DNA from: Streptomyces sp. ADI95-17
GTDB taxonomy: Bacteria > Actinomycetota > Actinomycetes > Streptomycetales > Streptomycetaceae
Assembly: GCF_003846175.1 (NCBI RefSeq)
Contig: NZ_ML123044.1
Span: 577,962-641,961 of the forward strand
DNA: 64,000 nt
Reading direction: 5' to 3'
Shown: positions 35,397-44,766 of the stretch, one piece after another
Layout of the letters: the number at the start of each line of letters is the position of its first letter
Numbering within the stretch: position 1 is the first letter of the stretch
The notes under the pieces: generated by a model
Databases searched by the model: none
The model's input: only the letters and a program-made list of their open reading frames with translations
Told to the model about the DNA's origin: nothing
Program-made: the position numbers and the translations under genes

Positions 35397-36377
35397 ATGA
35401 CCACCGAGGGCTTCACCACATGTCTGTGGTTCGACGGACAGGCAGAGGAGGCGGCGGAGTACTACGTCTCGGTCTTCAAGAACTCCCGCCTCGGCGGGAT
35501 CGCCCGCTACAACGAGGCGGGGCCGGGGCCCGCCGGATCCGTGATGACGGTCGAGTTCGAGCTGAACGGCCAGAAGTTCGTCGGGCTGAACGGCGGTCCG
35601 GAGTTCACGTTCGACGAGGCCGTCTCGTTCCAGATCCGCTGTGCGGACCAGGCCGAGGTGGACTACTACTGGGGTGCTCTCACCGACGGGGGTGAGGAGG
35701 GGCCCTGCGGCTGGGTGAAGGACAGGTACGGCCTCTCCTGGCAGGTCGTGCCCGAGGTGCTGCTGTCGTTGGTCACCGATCCGGACGGGGCGAAGGCCGC
35801 CAGGACCACGCGGGCGATGCTGACCATGAAGAAGCTGGACATCGCCGCTTCCCCTCACCGCCGTGCTTCGCTCCTCGTCCGCCGCGGCCCGAGGAAGGCG
35901 CCCGCGAGCAGCGCCCCGGCCAGGACCAGCGCCGAGTTGACCAGGATCGCGACCGAGACCCCCGAGAGCACGCCCTCGGGTCCGGTGTCGCCGAGTGCGG
36001 ACATCCGGGCGGTGGCGACGGCGCTCATGACCGGGATCCCCATGGTGATGCCGACCTGCTGGGTCATGGTGGCGAGGCCGGTGGCCAGGCCCTGTTCCTC
36101 GTCGGGGAGGCCGGAGGTCGCGGTGACCATGAAGCCGACGATCATCAGCATGTTGCCGATGCCGCCGACGAAGGTGGCCACCAGCAGGAGCGCGATCCAC
36201 TCCCCCGACGTTCCGAGCGCCACCAGGGACAGGGTGGCGACGGCCTGGACGACCCCGCCGGTGACGATGGTCCTGCGGTTCCCGAACCGGCCGACGGCAC
36301 GGCCGCCGAGGGTGCCGCCGATCACGGTGCCGATGCCGAGGACGCCGAAGGCGAGACCGGTGGCGAGCGGTGAGTAG
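35397..36377 (+). CDS. VOC-family (PhnB-like) protein lacking its normal stop
   Basis: From ATG 35397 the first ~152 residues are a standard PhnB/VOC fold (TTCLWFDGQAEEAAEYYVSVF, GPCGWVKDRYGLSWQVVP, ending TRAMLTMKKLDIAA). Relatives stop within about five residues of that point. Here the frame stays open for another 175 residues, reading antisense through the MFS gene (35855-37339) to a TAG at 36377. The tail has the Arg/Pro/Ser-rich composition of antisense translation, not a domain. The 3' end was probably lost by deletion. The function of family members varies (metal-dependent small-molecule chemistry). Confidence 0.75.
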   Translation: MTTEGFTTCLWFDGQAEEAAEYYVSVFKNSRLGGIARYNEAGPGPAGSVMTVEFELNGQKFVGLNGGPEFTFDEAVSFQIRCADQAEVDYYWGALTDGGEEGPCGWVKDRYGLSWQVVPEVLLSLVTDPDGAKAARTTRAMLTMKKLDIAASPHRRASLLVRRGPRKAPASSAPARTSAELTRIATETPESTPSGPVSPSADIRAVATALMTGIPMVMPTCWVMVARPVARPCSSSGRPEVAVTMKPTIISMLPMPPTKVATSRSAIHSPDVPSATRDRVATAWTTPPVTMVLRFPNRPTARPPRVPPITVPMPRTPKARPVASGE

Positions 36378-37339
36378 CCGAGGACTTCCTGCAGGTAGAG
36401 GGTGAGCAGGAAGACCAGCGAGGTCTCGGTGACGAAGGCGATCAGACCTGCGGTGTTGCCCCAGATGACGCTGCGCCGCTTCAGGATGCGTACGGGGACC
36501 AGCGGTGCCGCGGCCCGCTTCTCGACCGCCAGGAAGGCGACGAGGAGCACGATCCCGGCGAGGAGCGACGCCAGGGTGGTGGGCCCGGTCCAGCCGGACT
36601 CGCCGGCCTGCGTCAGCCCGTAGACGAGGAGGAGCAGACCGCCGGTGACGGTCACGGCTCCGGGGATGTCGAGCCGGGGGCGTGCGGCGGGCCGCGAGTC
36701 GGTGATCACGGCCGGGGCGAGGGAGACCACCAGGGCGGCCACCGGCACGTTGACGAAGAACGCCCAGCGCCAGGAGAGCAGATCGGTGAGCAGCCCGCCG
36801 AGGATGGCCCCGGCGGTGAATCCGGCGGACATCAGTGCCCCGTTGAGCCCCAGGGCGCGTTCCCGCAGGGGGCCCTCCTTGAAGGCGGTGGTCAGCAGCG
36901 CGAGCCCGGCCGGGGTGACGGCCGCCGTCGCGAGCCCTTGCAACACCCTTGCCACCAGCAGCACTTCGGGCGAGGTGGCGAGACCGCCGAGGGCGGAGGA
37001 GAGGCCGAGGACGACCATGCCGGCGAGGAACAGCCGCTTGCGTCCGACGAGATCCGCGATACGGCCGAAGAGCAGTGTGAAGCCGGCGGCGGCGAGCGCG
37101 AACGCGGTGGCGATCCACTGGAGACGGGAGACGGAGAAGCCGAGCCCCTCGCCGACGACCGGCAGTGCGACGTTCAGAATCGAGAAGTCCACGGCGATCA
37201 TGAACTGGGCGCCGAGGAGGAGGGTCAGGACAAGTTTCTGCCGCCCGGTCATACGGATTCCGGACGGGGAGGCGGCGGGAGCGGTGGCGGCGATGTCGGC
37301 CGTGCCGGTCGGAGCCGGGGCCTGACTGGGTGCGGACAT
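35855..37339 (-). CDS. DHA2-family MFS drug efflux transporter
   Basis: This 494-residue protein has about 14 membrane helices, the DHA2 (EmrB/QacA) number. It has FALAAAGFTLLFGRIADLVGRKRLFLAG (motif A, residues ~88-115) and motif C-like GLALLTTAFKEGPLRERALGLNGALMSAGFTAGAILGG. Proton-driven drug export is the expected role. It is divergent from a TetR repressor with an operator between them. Confidence 0.92.
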   Translation of the reverse strand: MSAPSQAPAPTGTADIAATAPAASPSGIRMTGRQKLVLTLLLGAQFMIAVDFSILNVALPVVGEGLGFSVSRLQWIATAFALAAAGFTLLFGRIADLVGRKRLFLAGMVVLGLSSALGGLATSPEVLLVARVLQGLATAAVTPAGLALLTTAFKEGPLRERALGLNGALMSAGFTAGAILGGLLTDLLSWRWAFFVNVPVAALVVSLAPAVITDSRPAARPRLDIPGAVTVTGGLLLLVYGLTQAGESGWTGPTTLASLLAGIVLLVAFLAVEKRAAAPLVPVRILKRRSVIWGNTAGLIAFVTETSLVFLLTLYLQEVLGYSPLATGLAFGVLGIGTVIGGTLGGRAVGRFGNRRTIVTGGVVQAVATLSLVALGTSGEWIALLLVATFVGGIGNMLMIVGFMVTATSGLPDEEQGLATGLATMTQQVGITMGIPVMSAVATARMSALGDTGPEGVLSGVSVAILVNSALVLAGALLAGAFLGPRRTRSEARR

Positions 37340-37366
37340 GATGGGGTTCCTCCACGGAGAGGTTCT

Positions 37367-37386
37367 AACGGGACCGTGGTTCCGTT
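37367..37386. promoter_or_regulatory. TetR-type operator palindrome
   Basis: AACGGGACC-GT-GGTTCCGTT: nine-base arms with one mismatch, in the 101-bp divergent gap, 28 bp from the MFS start and 55 bp from the tetR start. This is the probable binding site of the adjacent TetR protein. Confidence 0.7.
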
Positions 37387-37440
37387 AAGGTGGAGTCACC
37401 GTAGCAGAGGAAGGGTTACTAATGGAACTGGAGACCCGTT

Positions 37441-38112
37441 ATGGCTTCTGAGGGTGTGGGACGCCCCAGCTCGGAGCCCGGCCGTGTGGAGTCCAGCAGC
37501 GTGGAGCCCGGCCGTGTGGAGCCCGGCAGCGTGCGGCCCGGTGGCCGTACCGCCCGGGTCCGTGAATCGGTCCTGCGGGCGGCGGGCGACGCCCTGGCCG
37601 AGCACGGCTTCGACCGGCTGGACCTCGCCGATGTCGCGCGCCGCGCGGAGGTCGGCAAGACGACCGTCTACCGGCGCTGGTCCACCCCCACCGGCCTGAT
37701 CGCGGACCTGCTCGACGACATGGCCGAACAGTCCTCGCCCCGTACCGCAACGGGCTCGCTGACCGAGGACCTCAGGGCCAACGCCCGGCTGGTCGCCACG
37801 ACCCTCTCCGACCCGCGGCAGGGCGCGCTCTTCAGGTCCGTGATCGCCGCGGCGACCTGCGATCCGCGCACCGCCGAGGCGCTGCACCGGTTCTACGCGA
37901 TCCGCATCAAGGAGTGGTCCGGCTGCGTCACCGAGGCCGTCGAGCGGGGCGAACTGCCCGCGGGCACCGACGCCGACGAGGTGATCCGTGCCGTGTCGGC
38001 GCCGCTCTACTACCGGCTGCTGGCCAGCGGCGACCCGCTCGACGAGGCAGCTGCGGACCGGGCCGCCGGGGCCGCCGAGGCGGCGGCACGCGCGGGCGCA
38101 TACGTGAACTGA
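37441..38112 (+). CDS. TetR-family repressor
   Basis: This 223-residue regulator has an unusual N-terminal extension of ~35 residues made of degenerate VEPGRVESSS/VEPGRVEPGS repeats. The TetR HTH follows (ALAEHGFDRLDLADVARRAEVGKTTVYRRW, about 52-81) and a C-terminal ligand domain typical of TetR_C. It is divergent from the DHA2 exporter and likely represses it. The repeats come from a tandem CGTGTGGAGCCCGGC-type duplication. Confidence 0.9.
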   Translation: MASEGVGRPSSEPGRVESSSVEPGRVEPGSVRPGGRTARVRESVLRAAGDALAEHGFDRLDLADVARRAEVGKTTVYRRWSTPTGLIADLLDDMAEQSSPRTATGSLTEDLRANARLVATTLSDPRQGALFRSVIAAATCDPRTAEALHRFYAIRIKEWSGCVTEAVERGELPAGTDADEVIRAVSAPLYYRLLASGDPLDEAAADRAAGAAEAAARAGAYVN

Positions 38113-38152
38113 CGCGCCAACCGCCCGCCCCCGCACGGCGGTTCGCGCCCCG

Positions 38153-38776
38153 TCAGCCCGCCGGACGGGCGCGCAGGCGGACCGCCCACGGGTGCCCGGC
38201 GTCCTCGGCCAGGGCGACGGCCCCGGCCAGCCAGGCGCGCTGGTCCGCGTCGAGGACCGGCAGCGCCTCGGCGAAGTCCTGCTCGTCCTTGGGGCGCGGG
38301 GCCCCCGCCTTGTACAGGAGCTGCGCCTCGGGGCAGAGGTACGGGACGCCGTCCCCGGTGAGGCGGCCGAGCCGGTCCAGCGGAAGGCGGACGCGGGGAT
38401 CGCGGCGGAACACCCAGTCGTCGCCCTCCGTGTCGTCGAGCATGAGCTGGATGCGCCAGGGCTCGGCGGGGCCGGGGCGGCACCAGATGTCGTGCACGTG
38501 CGGTGGCAGGACCTCGCCGCGGAGCCAGGGGCGCAGGGTGCCCGGCGGGTCCGCGGCCCACCACTCCCAGCCCGCCAGGATTCGCTGGGCGGCGAGCTGG
38601 TCGCGGCGGAGCAGCAGTACGTCGATGTCGGCGTGGTCCCGGAAGGGATGGCCCACGGCGAACTCGACGGCGTATCCCCCGGCGATCCACCAGGGGACAC
38701 GCAGCGGCGCGAAGAGGCGGGCGGCCTCGTCCGGCGGGGGCGGATCCCAGGGGCCCCACGGAGTTTCCGTACGCAT
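38153..38776 (-). CDS. Nucleotidyltransferase-fold protein (AadA/ANT-like)
   Basis: This 207-residue protein has a minimal nucleotidyltransferase core: WWIAGGYAVEFAVGHPFRDHADIDVLLLRRDQ, with the GG and DxD metal motif at ~32-58. The segment LPLDRLGRL and a C-terminal helix pair (KDEQDFAEALPVLD) resemble aminoglycoside/lincosamide adenylyltransferase-like proteins of the DUF-type found widely in Streptomyces. Resistance is not implied by sequence. Start chosen at ATG 38776. Confidence 0.8.
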   Translation of the reverse strand: MRTETPWGPWDPPPPDEAARLFAPLRVPWWIAGGYAVEFAVGHPFRDHADIDVLLLRRDQLAAQRILAGWEWWAADPPGTLRPWLRGEVLPPHVHDIWCRPGPAEPWRIQLMLDDTEGDDWVFRRDPRVRLPLDRLGRLTGDGVPYLCPEAQLLYKAGAPRPKDEQDFAEALPVLDADQRAWLAGAVALAEDAGHPWAVRLRARPAG

Positions 38777-38826
38777 GGCCGGAGATCCTTTCCCCTCCGC
38801 GGCCTCGCCCGCCATGGAGCGGGCGG

Positions 38827-39753
38827 TCAGTCCGTCGTCAGCAGATGCCGGTAGCAGTCCGGATGTTCCCGCAGGAACGTGGCCAGACTCGTCGCCGGAT
38901 GCCCGGTGAGGTCCGGTACGGCGTCCGAGACCGTGGCCATCTCGCCGGTGGCGATGGCCTCGTACGACGTCACCCAGCCCGCCACCTCCCAGTCCTCGGC
39001 ACCGTACTGGGCCCGGGAGGCGTAGGCCTCCTCCCGGGTCTCCGCCACGTAGCCGATGGTCCGGCCGGTGACCCGGCTGAGCTCCTCGGCGGCCTCGGCG
39101 AGAGTGAACGCCTCGGGGCCCGTGAGGTCGTAGGTGATCCCGTCGTAGCGGGTGTCGGCGCTCTCGGTGTCGGCCAGCAGGACGGCGACCGCGGCGTCCG
39201 CGATGTCGTCGTGCGCCACCGCCGCCACCCGGCCGTCGCCGCCGGGGCCGCGCAGCACCCCGTCGGCACCGGTCATCGCCGGGATCCCGGCCAGGTACAG
39301 GCTGTCGCGCAGGAACGTGTACCGGACATCGGCGGCACGGATGTGCGCCTCGGTGTGCCAGTGGTCCCGGGCGAAGGTGAATGTGGCGTCCGGCGCGGCG
39401 CCCAGGAACGAGACGTACACGATGCGTTCGACGCCCACGGCGACCGCCGCGTCCACGGCCGTCGTGTGCTCACGCACCCGGTACGGGCTCTCGTGCGCCG
39501 AGACGAGGAACAGCGTGTGCGCCCCGGCCAGGGCGCGGCGCATCGCCTCGCCGTCGCCGTACGGGGCCGGCGGCGCGGCGACGGCGCCGGGCAGTTCGGG
39601 CAGCCGGGACGGGTCGCGCCCGAGGAGCCGCACGGGCACGCCGGCCCGCGTCAGGCGCTGCGCGACCCGGCCGCCGACGGCGCCGCTCGCGCCGGTGACG
39701 GCGACGATGGGGGCGTCCGGGTTCTCCGGGCCGGTGGGGGGTGGGTTGTTCAT
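38827..39753 (-). CDS. NmrA-like NAD(P)-binding SDR protein
   Basis: This 308-residue atypical short-chain dehydrogenase has glycine motif VAVTGASGAVGGRVAQRL (about 17-34). The segment VERIVYVSFLGAAPDATFTFARDHWHTEAHI lacks the YxxxK of classical enzymes. It resembles NmrA/QorB-type redox sensors or oxidoreductases. Its ATG overlaps the DUF952 stop (ATGA, 39753-39750), so they are coupled. Confidence 0.85.
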   Translation of the reverse strand: MNNPPPTGPENPDAPIVAVTGASGAVGGRVAQRLTRAGVPVRLLGRDPSRLPELPGAVAAPPAPYGDGEAMRRALAGAHTLFLVSAHESPYRVREHTTAVDAAVAVGVERIVYVSFLGAAPDATFTFARDHWHTEAHIRAADVRYTFLRDSLYLAGIPAMTGADGVLRGPGGDGRVAAVAHDDIADAAVAVLLADTESADTRYDGITYDLTGPEAFTLAEAAEELSRVTGRTIGYVAETREEAYASRAQYGAEDWEVAGWVTSYEAIATGEMATVSDAVPDLTGHPATSLATFLREHPDCYRHLLTTD

Positions 39754-40109
39754 GCGGAATCGCCTTCCTTGCGCAGCCAGGGGCGCACTTCCACGACCGC
39801 GTCCACCGGGACGGGGCCGTAGATGTGCGGGAACTCCTCGCCGCCGGGCGCGAGGGACTCGTACCGTACGGGCACCGGGAGCCGGTCGGGATCGATGACG
39901 AGGACCACGAGTTCCTGGTCGCCGGTCCCGGCCCCGCTCCCGGCGCCGTACAGCATCTCGGCCACGCCGGGGAGCTGGTGGGGCAGCGAGCAGTGGATGA
40001 AGCCCTCTTCGTGCAGGGTGCGGCCGCGGGTGGACATCTCGTACGTCCCGATCCCACGGGCCGCCTCCCACAGGGGGCCTTCGGTGAGGTGCAGCAGCAG
40101 TTCGGCCAT
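39750..40109 (-). CDS. DUF952 family protein
   Basis: This 119-residue protein begins MAELLLHLTEGPLWEAA and contains FIHCSLPHQLPGVAEMLYG and FPHIYGPVPVDAVVEV, the DUF952 signature. This fold relates to ADP-ribosyl-like small proteins of unknown activity. It is translationally coupled to the NmrA-like gene. Confidence 0.88.
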   Translation of the reverse strand: MAELLLHLTEGPLWEAARGIGTYEMSTRGRTLHEEGFIHCSLPHQLPGVAEMLYGAGSGAGTGDQELVVLVIDPDRLPVPVRYESLAPGGEEFPHIYGPVPVDAVVEVRPWLRKEGDSA

Positions 40110-40118
40110 GGGCCAAAA

Positions 40119-41513
40119 CTAGCCGCGTCGGCGGGCCCTCCGGGCCATCAGCGTGGCCGCCGCTCCGACCACGAGCAGAGTGGCGGCGATACCGCCGAGA
40201 ATCCACTCACCGCCGCGCACGCCCGTGTGCGGGAGTTCCCCTCCGGGATGGGGCCTGTCCGGCCAGGTGCGGGTCGGTGTGGGCTTCGGTCCCGGTGAGT
40301 GGGTCGGAGTGCGGGTGGGGGTCGGGGTGGGCGTGGGAGTGTCTGTGGGCGTCGGGGTCGGCGTGTCCGTGTCCGTCGGGGTGGGAGTGTCCGTGGGCGT
40401 GGGCGTGGGAGTGTCCGTGGGCGTCGGGGTCGGCGTGGGCGTCGGCTCCTCGCCGCAGGCCGGCAGGTCACCGTCGAAGGGGTATGCGTGCAGCTCCTGG
40501 CCGCCCGACTGGCCCGCCGAGGTGTGGGTCAGCGAACCGGCCGTGTAGAAACGGCCGTTGGTACCACTCATGTCCAAGGTGGCGGTACTGGACTGCTGAC
40601 CGATCAGCACGCTGCCCTGGAACTGCCCGGTGCCGTGCAGCCCGACCTCGGTGGCGTCGGGGAAGTTCCACAGCAGGTGCTCGCGGAGTCCGGCCTGCGG
40701 CAGCGAACCCATCAGCGTGCTGATGTCACGGCTGCCCCCGTAGACGTTGACGAGCACCGTCGCGCCGTCCGGGATCGCATGGAACGTGATGTCCTGCTGC
40801 CCGCCCTGGGCCGAGACCAGATCGGCGTCCACGGCGAACACCTGGAGCGGCGAGGTGCCGTCACCGGTGAAGACGGTGCCGAAACCGGAGTTGACCACGG
40901 TGCCCGTTGTGGGGCGGCGGTGGTCCCGGTCGTCGTCGTACGCGTAGCAGTGGCTGGCCGCGGTCAGCTCGTCGCGCAGCGCCGTGTACGGGCCGGTCGC
41001 GTCCGGGTCGCGGAGCGGGGCCGGGATCACCGTTCCGTCCACGGTCCGGGCGTACTTGACGACACCGTGGTTCGCCCCCTCCTCGGCGAGCAGCCGCTGC
41101 CCGTTCGCGACGGTCAGGGGCCCGCCCACGGTCAGGTAGTCGGAGCCGTCGGGGGGCGGCACCCGCGAACCCACGCCCGCCACACCGACGTTGTAGATCT
41201 GCGAGGCGCCCTCGCGCTTGTTCATGTCGAACCGCCCGAGGGTGACGATCTTCCCCTCGGCCTCGGCGGCGGCCTCCCGGACCAGGAAGTCGCCGCCGAC
41301 GAAGACATTGATGTTGCTGTCGTGATGAGTCACCGGCCCGTTGTTCGGATCGGGCCAGGTCGTCGGGCAGTCGCTGCCCAGACACGGGCCGAGCCCGCCG
41401 GGCAGTGGTTCGGCGAGAGCGGCGGACGCCATCGTGCCCACCATTGCCGCGGCGGCCGTCATCGCCACCGCCGCCCGGATACCGTTTCCGCGCCTACGCG
41501 CATGTGTTGCCAT
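40119..41513 (-). CDS. Choice-of-anchor A surface protein with LPxTG anchor
   Basis: This 464-residue exported protein starts at ATG 41513. Its signal peptide ([19 protein letters not shown]) is cut near ALA|EPLPG. The choice-of-anchor A domain starts at [19 protein letters not shown] ~75-residue Thr-Pro repeat ([12 protein letters not shown], encoded at about 40290-40450) forms a wall-spanning stalk. The sorting signal GELPHTG, a transmembrane helix and RRARRRG tail follow. Sortase attachment to peptidoglycan is predicted. The ligand or role of the domain is unknown. Confidence 0.88.
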   Translation of the reverse strand: MATHARRRGNGIRAAVAMTAAAAMVGTMASAALAEPLPGGLGPCLGSDCPTTWPDPNNGPVTHHDSNINVFVGGDFLVREAAAEAEGKIVTLGRFDMNKREGASQIYNVGVAGVGSRVPPPDGSDYLTVGGPLTVANGQRLLAEEGANHGVVKYARTVDGTVIPAPLRDPDATGPYTALRDELTAASHCYAYDDDRDHRRPTTGTVVNSGFGTVFTGDGTSPLQVFAVDADLVSAQGGQQDITFHAIPDGATVLVNVYGGSRDISTLMGSLPQAGLREHLLWNFPDATEVGLHGTGQFQGSVLIGQQSSTATLDMSGTNGRFYTAGSLTHTSAGQSGGQELHAYPFDGDLPACGEEPTPTPTPTPTDTPTPTPTDTPTPTDTDTPTPTPTDTPTPTPTPTRTPTHSPGPKPTPTRTWPDRPHPGGELPHTGVRGGEWILGGIAATLLVVGAAATLMARRARRRG

Positions 41514-41630
41514 AGAGGGCAATATGCAGCTTTGCCTACCAAATGACATGAATGCCACGCCCGGACCACCCCGATGGCCCCGAATACGCGGGGCGGCACC
41601 GGGCAGCGCGCCGGCGGCCCTGGCGGAGCG

Positions 41631-42650
41631 TCAGGCCTCTTCCGCCAGCAGCTCCGCCTCCTTTGCCGGATCCAGACCGACCGCGGGCCGGTCCGGCCGC
41701 CGCGGGGCCACCCCGCCCAGCTCCTCCAGCCACTTCCAGGTGTCGGCGACGGTCTCCTCGACCGGGCGGCAGCGCAGCCCGGTCGCGTACGCCCGGCTGA
41801 CGTCGCCCCCGTGAATCGCTTCGTACAGCTCGCCCGGCGGCAGCCAGACCGGCAGATCGGTCCATGGCTCCACGCCGGCCGCGAGGATCTTCTCCGCAGG
41901 TGTCCAGCGCAGTTCGGCGTCGGAGCCGGTGGCGCGCACACAGGCGTCCAGCAGTTGCCCCATGGTGGCGTGGCCCGCCTGGCTGACCAGGTCGTACGGC
42001 CCGTGCAGAGCGCTGTCGGCGGCGTCCAGCAGCCAGTTCGCGAGGTCGCGGGCGTCGATGTACTGAAGCGCCACGTCCGGTGTGCCCGGGGCCAGTACGG
42101 GTCCGCCGCGGGCGATCCGCCCCAGCCACCAGGGCAGCCTGCCGATGTTCTCCCAGGGGCCCAGGATCAGCCCGGCGCGGGCGAACAGGGCCCGGTCGCC
42201 GAAGGCGTCGAGCGCGGCCAGTTCGCCGCCGCGCTTGGCCAGCGGGTACGAGACGTCCCCGCCCGCGTCGGGCGAGGCACCGGCCACCAGCCGGCCCTCC
42301 TCCGCGAGACCCGCCGGGGCCGAGTGGTCGTACACGGAGCGGCTGGAGACGTACGCGTACCGGGCGGCCCGGTCCGCCAGCAGACGGGCCGCGTCGCGCA
42401 CGGCCGAGGGGGCGCCGCTCCAGGTGTCCACCACCAGGTCCCAGGCGTACCCGCCGCCCGGGACCTCACCGGAGCCGGCCAGCGCGGCGAGACCGTCCTC
42501 GGTGGTGCGGTCGCCGAGGAGCTCCGCCACACCCGGCGGAGGCGCGTGCCGGCCGCGGTGGAACACCGTGACCTCCCAGCCCCGCGCCAGCGCCGCCTCG
42601 GTGACCGCGCGCCCCACGAACTCCGTACCGCCCAGCATCAGAAGCCTCAT
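41631..42650 (-). CDS. NAD-dependent epimerase/dehydratase-family reductase
   Basis: This 339-residue extended SDR begins MRLLMLGGTEFVGRAVTEAAL (Rossmann GGTxFVG). It has AYVSSRSVYD, and YPLAKRGGE holds the YxxxK catalytic pair at ~138-142. The family covers sugar-nucleotide epimerases and isoflavone-reductase-like enzymes. The substrate cannot be told. It lies downstream of the snpR regulator on the same strand with a 73-bp gap. Confidence 0.82.
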   Translation of the reverse strand: MRLLMLGGTEFVGRAVTEAALARGWEVTVFHRGRHAPPPGVAELLGDRTTEDGLAALAGSGEVPGGGYAWDLVVDTWSGAPSAVRDAARLLADRAARYAYVSSRSVYDHSAPAGLAEEGRLVAGASPDAGGDVSYPLAKRGGELAALDAFGDRALFARAGLILGPWENIGRLPWWLGRIARGGPVLAPGTPDVALQYIDARDLANWLLDAADSALHGPYDLVSQAGHATMGQLLDACVRATGSDAELRWTPAEKILAAGVEPWTDLPVWLPPGELYEAIHGGDVSRAYATGLRCRPVEETVADTWKWLEELGGVAPRRPDRPAVGLDPAKEAELLAEEA

Positions 42651-42723
42651 GCGCCCGACTCTGCCCGCCGGGCGGCCCGCTGGGAACCGGTCCTCGCTCT
42701 CGGCGGAATCGGGAACCGGGCCT

Positions 42724-43677
42724 TCAGGGGGTGCGGGCGAGCGGACTGCGGTTGCGCAGCAGCCACTGGTGGTACCCGGCCGCGCGCCGGGCCGCCTCCC
42801 GGTAGGCCGCCTCCAGCTCCTCGTACACCGTCGCCGTGTCGGCGCCCGGCCGGGACACCAGCAGCAGCCGTACGGCGAGGGGGTCGTCGCGCAGCGGGCG
42901 GATCGCCATGTCGTCGCGCGGCCCGGAGGTGGGCTGGCAGGGGGCGACCGCCTCGCCGAGCACGACGAGGGAGGCGGCGGTGAGGTAGTCGCCGTGCAGG
43001 ACGGTCGGCGCGAGCCCGGCCTCGCCGAACACCCGGCGCAGCCCGTCCCATTCGCCGTCCACCGTGGGGTCGACCATCCACCGGTCGCCGGCCAGATCGG
43101 CCAGGTCGACAACGGGCCGGGCGGCGGCCGGATGATCCCTGGCCATGGAGATGAACTGCGGTTCGCGGTCCAGGAGTACGCGCTTTTCCAGGCCGTCCGG
43201 GACGGCCAGCGGGCAGCCCTCGACCTCGTGGACGAAGGCGACGTCGAGCCCGCCCGTAGCGATGTCGCGCAGCAGGGCGCGGGCCGAGACGTCGACCCGC
43301 AGCGAGATGTCGGTGCCGGGCAGCCGGAGCCGCAGCCTGCGCAGCCAGCCGCCGATGACCCGGCTCGCGGTGCAGCCGATGCGCAGCCGCGGCCCGGAGG
43401 CCCGGACCGCGTCGGCCTCCGCCTTCGCGTCGCTGACCAGGGCGGTCATTCCGTCGACCAGGGGGCGGGCCCGGCCGAGGACGGCGCGGCCGAGCAACGT
43501 CGGTCGACAGCCGGTCCGTTCGCGGCTGAAGAGTTCGGCGCCCAGGGTGTTCTCGATCCGGCGCAGCTGGGTGGTCAGCGAGGGCTGGCTCACGCCCAGT
43601 CGACGGGCGGCTTGGTGCAGGCTGCCCGTGTCCGCGATGGCGCACAGCGCCCTGAGGTGCCTCACCTCAAGCTCCAT
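42724..43677 (-). CDS. snpR: LysR-family activator of snapalysin
   Basis: This 317-residue LysR protein has an N-terminal HTH (LRALCAIADTGSLHQAARRLGVSQPSLTTQLRRIE, about 8-42) and two-lobed effector domain. The ATG at 43677 was chosen because the HTH starts eight residues in. Upstream residues read from non-coding DNA. The divergent snapalysin gene and this pairing are the known snpR/snpA arrangement in Streptomyces, where the regulator activates the protease gene. Confidence 0.88.
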   Translation of the reverse strand: MELEVRHLRALCAIADTGSLHQAARRLGVSQPSLTTQLRRIENTLGAELFSRERTGCRPTLLGRAVLGRARPLVDGMTALVSDAKAEADAVRASGPRLRIGCTASRVIGGWLRRLRLRLPGTDISLRVDVSARALLRDIATGGLDVAFVHEVEGCPLAVPDGLEKRVLLDREPQFISMARDHPAAARPVVDLADLAGDRWMVDPTVDGEWDGLRRVFGEAGLAPTVLHGDYLTAASLVVLGEAVAPCQPTSGPRDDMAIRPLRDDPLAVRLLLVSRPGADTATVYEELEAAYREAARRAAGYHQWLLRNRSPLARTP

Positions 43678-43922
43678 ACGGTCGAGCGTAGGGCGGCGGG
43701 CGACTGTCGCACCAGACTCCCCAATCGCATCAAAGTCCGTTAATTCACCTGGAGTTGACGGATGATTCGGCGGCAGTACCGGGGGTGGCGATAGGGCGGT
43801 GTTATCGCCGGTTGACATCATCCGCCGCGGCTCCCGCTCCCCGACACTCTCTGCGTACCGCACCCGTCCGAGTCCGATCATCGGACGGGTTCATCGGACC
43901 GGTTACCGGTAGGAGACCCCCC
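43678..43922. promoter_or_regulatory. snpR-snpA divergent control region
   Basis: A 245-bp divergent gap. LysR-type T-N11-A candidate sites occur, including an AT-richer stretch (CAATCGCATCAAAGTCCGTTAATTCACC, 43722-43749) suited to SnpR binding. GGTAGGAGACC just before snpA is its ribosome-binding site. No exact operator could be fixed. Confidence 0.5.
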
Positions 43923-44603
43923 ATGAGACACCCCAGGACCGTCATGTCGGCCGTGGTCGGCCTCGGCTTCGGCCTCGCGGCCGCGCTCGGCACGGCCCCC
44001 GCGATCGCCGCCTCCTCGGCCCCCGCCGCAGCACCCGCCAGCACCGCTTCCGAGGCGCGGGCGGGGTACACCGCCTACGCCGGCTCGCACGAGAACGCCG
44101 CCGCGAACAAGGCGTTCTTCGAGGCGGTCGCCAAGTCCGTGGCGAAGAAGCGGGCGGCCAACCCCGGCGCCCAGTCGGTCACCATCGTCTACAGCACGGC
44201 CAACGCGCCGAGCTTCCGCACCCAGATAGCCAACAGCGCGCAGATCTGGAACAGCTCCGTCTCCACCGTCCGGCTGCAGGAGGGCTCGAACGCCGACTTC
44301 ACCTACTACGAGGGCAATGACTCCAGGGGCTCGTACGCGAGCACCGACGGACACGGCAACGGGTACATCTTCCTGGACTACGCGCAGAACCAGCAGTACG
44401 ACTCGACCCGCGTCACCACGCACGAGACCGGGCATGTGCTCGGCCTTCCGGACCACTACTCCGGCCCGTGCAGCGAGCTGATGTCGGGCGGCGGCCCCGG
44501 CCCGTCCTGCACCAACCCGTACCCCGACGCGAACGAGCGCAGCCAGGTCAACTACCTGTGGCAGTTCGGCTTCGCGGCCAAGTTCACGCACAGCGCCTCC
44601 TGA
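43923..44603 (+). CDS. snpA: Snapalysin-type secreted zinc metalloprotease
   Basis: This 226-residue preproprotein has a signal peptide ([17 protein letters not shown], cut after AIA), a short propeptide, then the mature protease. The zinc site is [18 protein letters not shown] (HExxHxxGxxD, about residues 164-175), the hallmark of snapalysins (M7), which use His, His and Asp as ligands. It is secreted and digests milk-type proteins. The divergent snpR supports the assignment. Confidence 0.95.
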   Translation: MRHPRTVMSAVVGLGFGLAAALGTAPAIAASSAPAAAPASTASEARAGYTAYAGSHENAAANKAFFEAVAKSVAKKRAANPGAQSVTIVYSTANAPSFRTQIANSAQIWNSSVSTVRLQEGSNADFTYYEGNDSRGSYASTDGHGNGYIFLDYAQNQQYDSTRVTTHETGHVLGLPDHYSGPCSELMSGGGPGPSCTNPYPDANERSQVNYLWQFGFAAKFTHSAS

Positions 44604-44627
44604 CCCCGTAGGTCCGGACGCACCGCA

Positions 44628-44666
44628 CCGAAGGGGCCACCTCGTAGGACGGGGCGGCCCCTTCGG
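44628..44666. terminator. hairpin between snpA and MFS gene
   Basis: Perfect 11-bp stem CCGAAGGGGCC (44628-44638) with GGCCCCTTCGG (44656-44666) and a 17-base loop, between convergent genes. Confidence 0.7.
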
Positions 44667-44766
44667 GTCGGCCTGCGCGCCTTCGGGTCTACGGGGCGGC
44701 CTGCGCGCCTTCGGGTCGGCCTGCGGGCCTTCGGGTCTACGGGGCGGCCTGCGGGCCTTCGGGTTC
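44655..44766. repeat. ~20/48-bp nested tandem repeat at MFS gene 3' end
   Basis: The unit CGGCCTGCGCGCCTTCGGGT recurs about five times, in pairs separated by CTACGGGG, forming a higher-order ~48-bp repeat. It covers the last codons and stop of the MFS gene (44737), so tandem duplication has multiplied the stop codon and C-terminal GPQAAP coding segment. Confidence 0.85.

Noticed and set aside
43755..43922. Longer start for snapalysin
   Set aside because: The signal peptide begins at 43923 after GGTAGGAG; upstream codons lie in the snpR control region.
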